From Rhodobacteraceae bacterium EL53 (GTDB taxonomy: Bacteria; Pseudomonadota; Alphaproteobacteria; Rhodobacterales; Rhodobacteraceae): 64,000 bases of DNA. A program made the translations under genes and the position numbers. Location: assembly GCA_900313015.1 (NCBI GenBank), contig OMPR01000010.1, positions 451,553-515,552 of the forward strand. Reading direction: 5' to 3'. Below are positions 61,868-64,000 of this stretch, one piece after another. The notes beneath the pieces are model-generated. The model saw only the letters and a program-made list of their open reading frames with translations, did not search any database and was not told where the DNA came from. Numbering within the stretch: position 1 is the first letter of the stretch; each line of letters starts with the position of its first letter.

Positions 61868-62773
61868 ATGGCCTATCGCTGGAAGAATGACCTGACCCAT
61901 GCTGACGTGACCCCAAACGCGGCGTTCATGAACCGACGCCAGTTGATGGCCGGTATTGCTGGCTTGGGTTTGGCTGCAATGGCCAGGCCTGCAGCCGCAG
62001 CCGAAGGTGACCTGAAGCCAAACAGTTGGGAAGAGATCACCAGCTACAACAACTATTATGAATTTGGCACCGGCAAAGAAGACCCGGCACAAAACGCGCA
62101 TGTCCTGACAACCAAGCCATGGAGCGTCAAAATTGACGGGATGGTCGATAACCCGGGCGATTATGCCTTTGAGGATATCATGTCCAAAATGACCGTCGAA
62201 GAACGCATCTATCGGTTCCGCTGTGTCGAGGCATGGTCGATGGTCGTGCCGTGGAACGGGTTTGAACTGGCGGATCTGTTGAGCATGGCGGGTGTGCAAT
62301 CCGGGGCAAAGTATGTGGCCTTTGAAACGCTCTATCGTCCGGCCGAAATGCCCGGCACCGCCTACAAGGTTTTGGAGTGGCCCTATAGAGAAGGGTTGCG
62401 GCTGGATGAGGCGATGCACCCGCTCACATTGATGGCGACTGGGATCTACGGCAAACCTATCCCGAACCAGAACGGGGCACCCTTGCGTTTGGTTGTGCCG
62501 TGGAAGTATGGATTCAAGTCGATCAAATCGATTGTTCGGATAACACTAACGGACAAAGAGCCTCCCACCAGCTGGAATATGGCCAATCGTCGAGAGTATG
62601 GCTTTTACAGCAATGTGAATCCCAATGTCTCACACCCCCGCTGGTCGCAGGCCAATGAACGTCGCTTGGGGGGCGGGTTGTTTGCCAGCCGTAAACCCAC
62701 GCTTATGTTCAACGGCTATGAAAAAAAGGTTGCGGGCCTGTACGAAGGTATGGATCTGGCCAAGTTCTTTTGA
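61868..62773 (+). CDS. msrP: Periplasmic methionine sulfoxide reductase, molybdopterin subunit
   Basis: The product has 301 residues. A twin-arginine signal (MNRRQLMAGIAGLGLAA) exports the folded molybdoprotein. The molybdenum-binding cysteine is C119 in YRFRCVEAWSMVVPW. It reduces methionine sulfoxide in envelope proteins using electrons from MsrQ. The ATG at 61868 has GGAG upstream; the frame extends 9 codons earlier. The msrQ gene follows after 55 bases. Confidence 0.93.
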   Translation: MAYRWKNDLTHADVTPNAAFMNRRQLMAGIAGLGLAAMARPAAAAEGDLKPNSWEEITSYNNYYEFGTGKEDPAQNAHVLTTKPWSVKIDGMVDNPGDYAFEDIMSKMTVEERIYRFRCVEAWSMVVPWNGFELADLLSMAGVQSGAKYVAFETLYRPAEMPGTAYKVLEWPYREGLRLDEAMHPLTLMATGIYGKPIPNQNGAPLRLVVPWKYGFKSIKSIVRITLTDKEPPTSWNMANRREYGFYSNVNPNVSHPRWSQANERRLGGGLFASRKPTLMFNGYEKKVAGLYEGMDLAKFF

Positions 62774-62828
62774 AGCTGCCCGTACTGGTTCATGAGCAGC
62801 GCCCACCCAGCCCAAGGATACAGACATA

Positions 62829-63431
62829 ATGATCGACCAGCTTAATCAGGTGTTACGGCGTTGCCCCGTTTGGGTTCTGTATCTGGTGGGCGCTGTTTAC
62901 CCGGCTTGGCTGCTCTATCTTGGGCTCACAGGGGGGCTGGGTGTCGATCCGGTCAAAGCGTTGGAACATGAAATGGGAGAGCGCGCCTTGCAGCTGCTCG
63001 TTTTGGGTCTTGCGGTCACGCCGCTGCGCCAGCGCCTTGGTGTGAATCTGATGAAGTTTCGCCGCGCAATCGGCGTGATTACGTTTTTTTATGTGGTTTT
63101 ACATTTACTGGTTTGGTTGGTTCTGGATGTGCAAATCCTCGGACAGATCTGGGCAGACATCTTAAAACGTCCGTATATCACAATTGGGATGGCAGGTTTC
63201 CTTGTCCTGCTTCCGTTGGCGATCACGTCAAACAATTGGTCGGTCCGCAAACTTGGGCGCCGGTGGCGTGTCCTTCACAAGGCAGTCTATGGCGCGGCCC
63301 TTTTGGGAGGAGTGCATTTTGTCATGCTGGTCAAAGGATTTCAGATAGAGCCCCTGATCTATCTGGGTGTGATCGTACTGTTGCTTATACTGCGCCTCCC
63401 TGTTCGGCGCTCATCCCCCCAACGCGCCTAA
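62829..63431 (+). CDS. msrQ: Heme-binding membrane subunit MsrQ
   Basis: The product has 200 residues with about six transmembrane helices. It belongs to the ferric-reductase-like cytochrome b family: LQLLVLGLAVTPLRQRLG, TFFYVVLHLLVWLVLDV, RRWRVLHKAVYGAALLGGVHFVMLVKG, with heme-ligand histidines in VLHL, VLHK and GVHF. It passes electrons from quinol or flavin to MsrP. Confidence 0.93.
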   Translation: MIDQLNQVLRRCPVWVLYLVGAVYPAWLLYLGLTGGLGVDPVKALEHEMGERALQLLVLGLAVTPLRQRLGVNLMKFRRAIGVITFFYVVLHLLVWLVLDVQILGQIWADILKRPYITIGMAGFLVLLPLAITSNNWSVRKLGRRWRVLHKAVYGAALLGGVHFVMLVKGFQIEPLIYLGVIVLLLILRLPVRRSSPQRA

Positions 63432-64000
63432 TGCCGGCTCGCTGATCTGTACCTTTGATTCCGTGTTGGGCGCGTGTCTTTGGCTCCGGCATGTCCGATT
63501 CTTGATGAAGAAATGAGTTATGCCTCTTGGATTTGTGGTGTTGTTCGGTGGATTTGGAGGGTGAGTCTGTGGATAAGGGTGTTTTGGGAGGGGTGCGTGC
63601 GTAATGTGGTTAGATGCTTAAGGGATGTCGTTGGCTTTGTTTCCATTTAACTTATTGTAATTGTTTATGTTTTCACATTTCTGGTGATTTTGTTGGTTTT
63701 TGTGTATTTAGGGGTTGCGGGTATTTGGTGTTAGGACTAGAACCCCCTTCACCGGCGGCGCTGAGGCGCTACTGAGACACACTGGACGGGACGGCGGGAA
63801 CGCTGAAATGGACGGGAAACACAGCGGAGAGACGCTGGAGAATTTGGGATATTGGCAAGCGGGCGCGCTGAGATAATTGGCGCATCTGTTGGTTTTTGTC
63901 TCTGGGGCTTATGTTCCGACGTTGTTTGAAAATTGAATATCTGAAGAGATATGTGGGCGGTTTGGTCTATTTCGATGGATCAACCTCTTCATATCAACGC
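63432..64000 (+). other. Gene-free right edge with a probable rRNA operon promoter/leader
   Basis: No gene is seen in these 569 bases. From about 63530 to 63720 the plus strand is extremely rich in G and T, with one perfect DnaA-box-like TGTGGATAA at 63568-63576. From about 63770 the sequence turns into GACGGGA-type repeats, then a TTGTTTGAAAATTGAATAT stretch resembling the boxA/leader of rRNA operons, with a small ATATCT-GAAG-AGATAT hairpin at 63937-63952. A 16S gene would start right of the window. Confidence 0.5.

Noticed and set aside
63568..63576. Perfect DnaA-box-like TGTGGATAA, possible replication origin
   Set aside because: A single box with no cluster, no AT-rich unwinding array and no dnaA, parAB, hemE or gidA nearby is not enough for an origin call.

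Overview
The window looks like chromosomal DNA of an alphaproteobacterium of the order Rhodobacterales (roseobacter group). This is an inference from gene content and order: a DUF3035 (BamF-type) lipoprotein next to lspA and two M16 peptidases, a DinB with an N-terminal zinc ribbon, a 41-residue L36 protein, a Fur-family-type operator ahead of a four-gene manganese/iron ABC operon, MsrPQ, and a moderately GC-rich, densely packed coding style with many ATGA stop/start overlaps. I see no phage, transposase, integrase or CRISPR array. A run of sequence at the right edge resembles the leader of an rRNA operon.

Left third (1-31 kb). A truncated purH is followed by lspA, a BamF-type lipoprotein and a pair of M16 proteins, one with and one without the zinc motif. 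A secreted amidohydrolase stands alone. A minus-strand operon (deoC, a double-domain aldehyde dehydrogenase, an SDR) suits deoxyribose use. It is divergent from a four-gene metal ABC transporter whose promoter carries a perfect 17-bp palindrome. Then come mutL and rmuC, ada with a PEP-mutase-family enzyme, and a minus-strand lysine-catabolism cluster (two saccharopine dehydrogenase types with a SemiSWEET between them, plus a GST and a histidine phosphatase). An M20 carbamoylase/amidase, an SGNH hydrolase, a DUF1330 protein, a LysR regulator and a two-component system follow.

Middle (31-48 kb). A long plus-strand operon encodes an acyl-CoA ligase, all parts of a Liv-type (HAAT) ABC transporter plus an extra small membrane protein, and a PaaK-like ligase. 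This suggests uptake and CoA activation of an organic acid, probably controlled by the divergent two-component system. Stem-loops between its genes probably tune expression. Downstream are an old yellow enzyme with a shortened ArsR regulator and a YiaV/YiaW-type envelope pair, then ferric-iron uptake genes (permease and binding protein in opposite orientations, separated by a GNAT/XRE-cupin pair), rpmJ and tRNA-Val(GAC).

Right third (48-64 kb). This part holds an N-formylglutamate amidohydrolase family gene, dinB, pyrF, a small conserved-looking gene, and clpB with a recognisable sigma-32 promoter. A quinone reductase and a divergent TetR gene share three near-identical palindromic operators. 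A cluster of envelope and redox genes follows: DUF302 proteins, a DUF4345 protein, a membrane-anchored TAXI binding protein without TRAP channel genes, a membrane-anchored FMN/iron-sulfur glutamate-synthase-like enzyme, and msrP-msrQ. The last 570 bases hold no gene: a strongly G/T-rich strand, then what looks like the promoter and leader region of an rRNA operon whose 16S gene would begin beyond the window.
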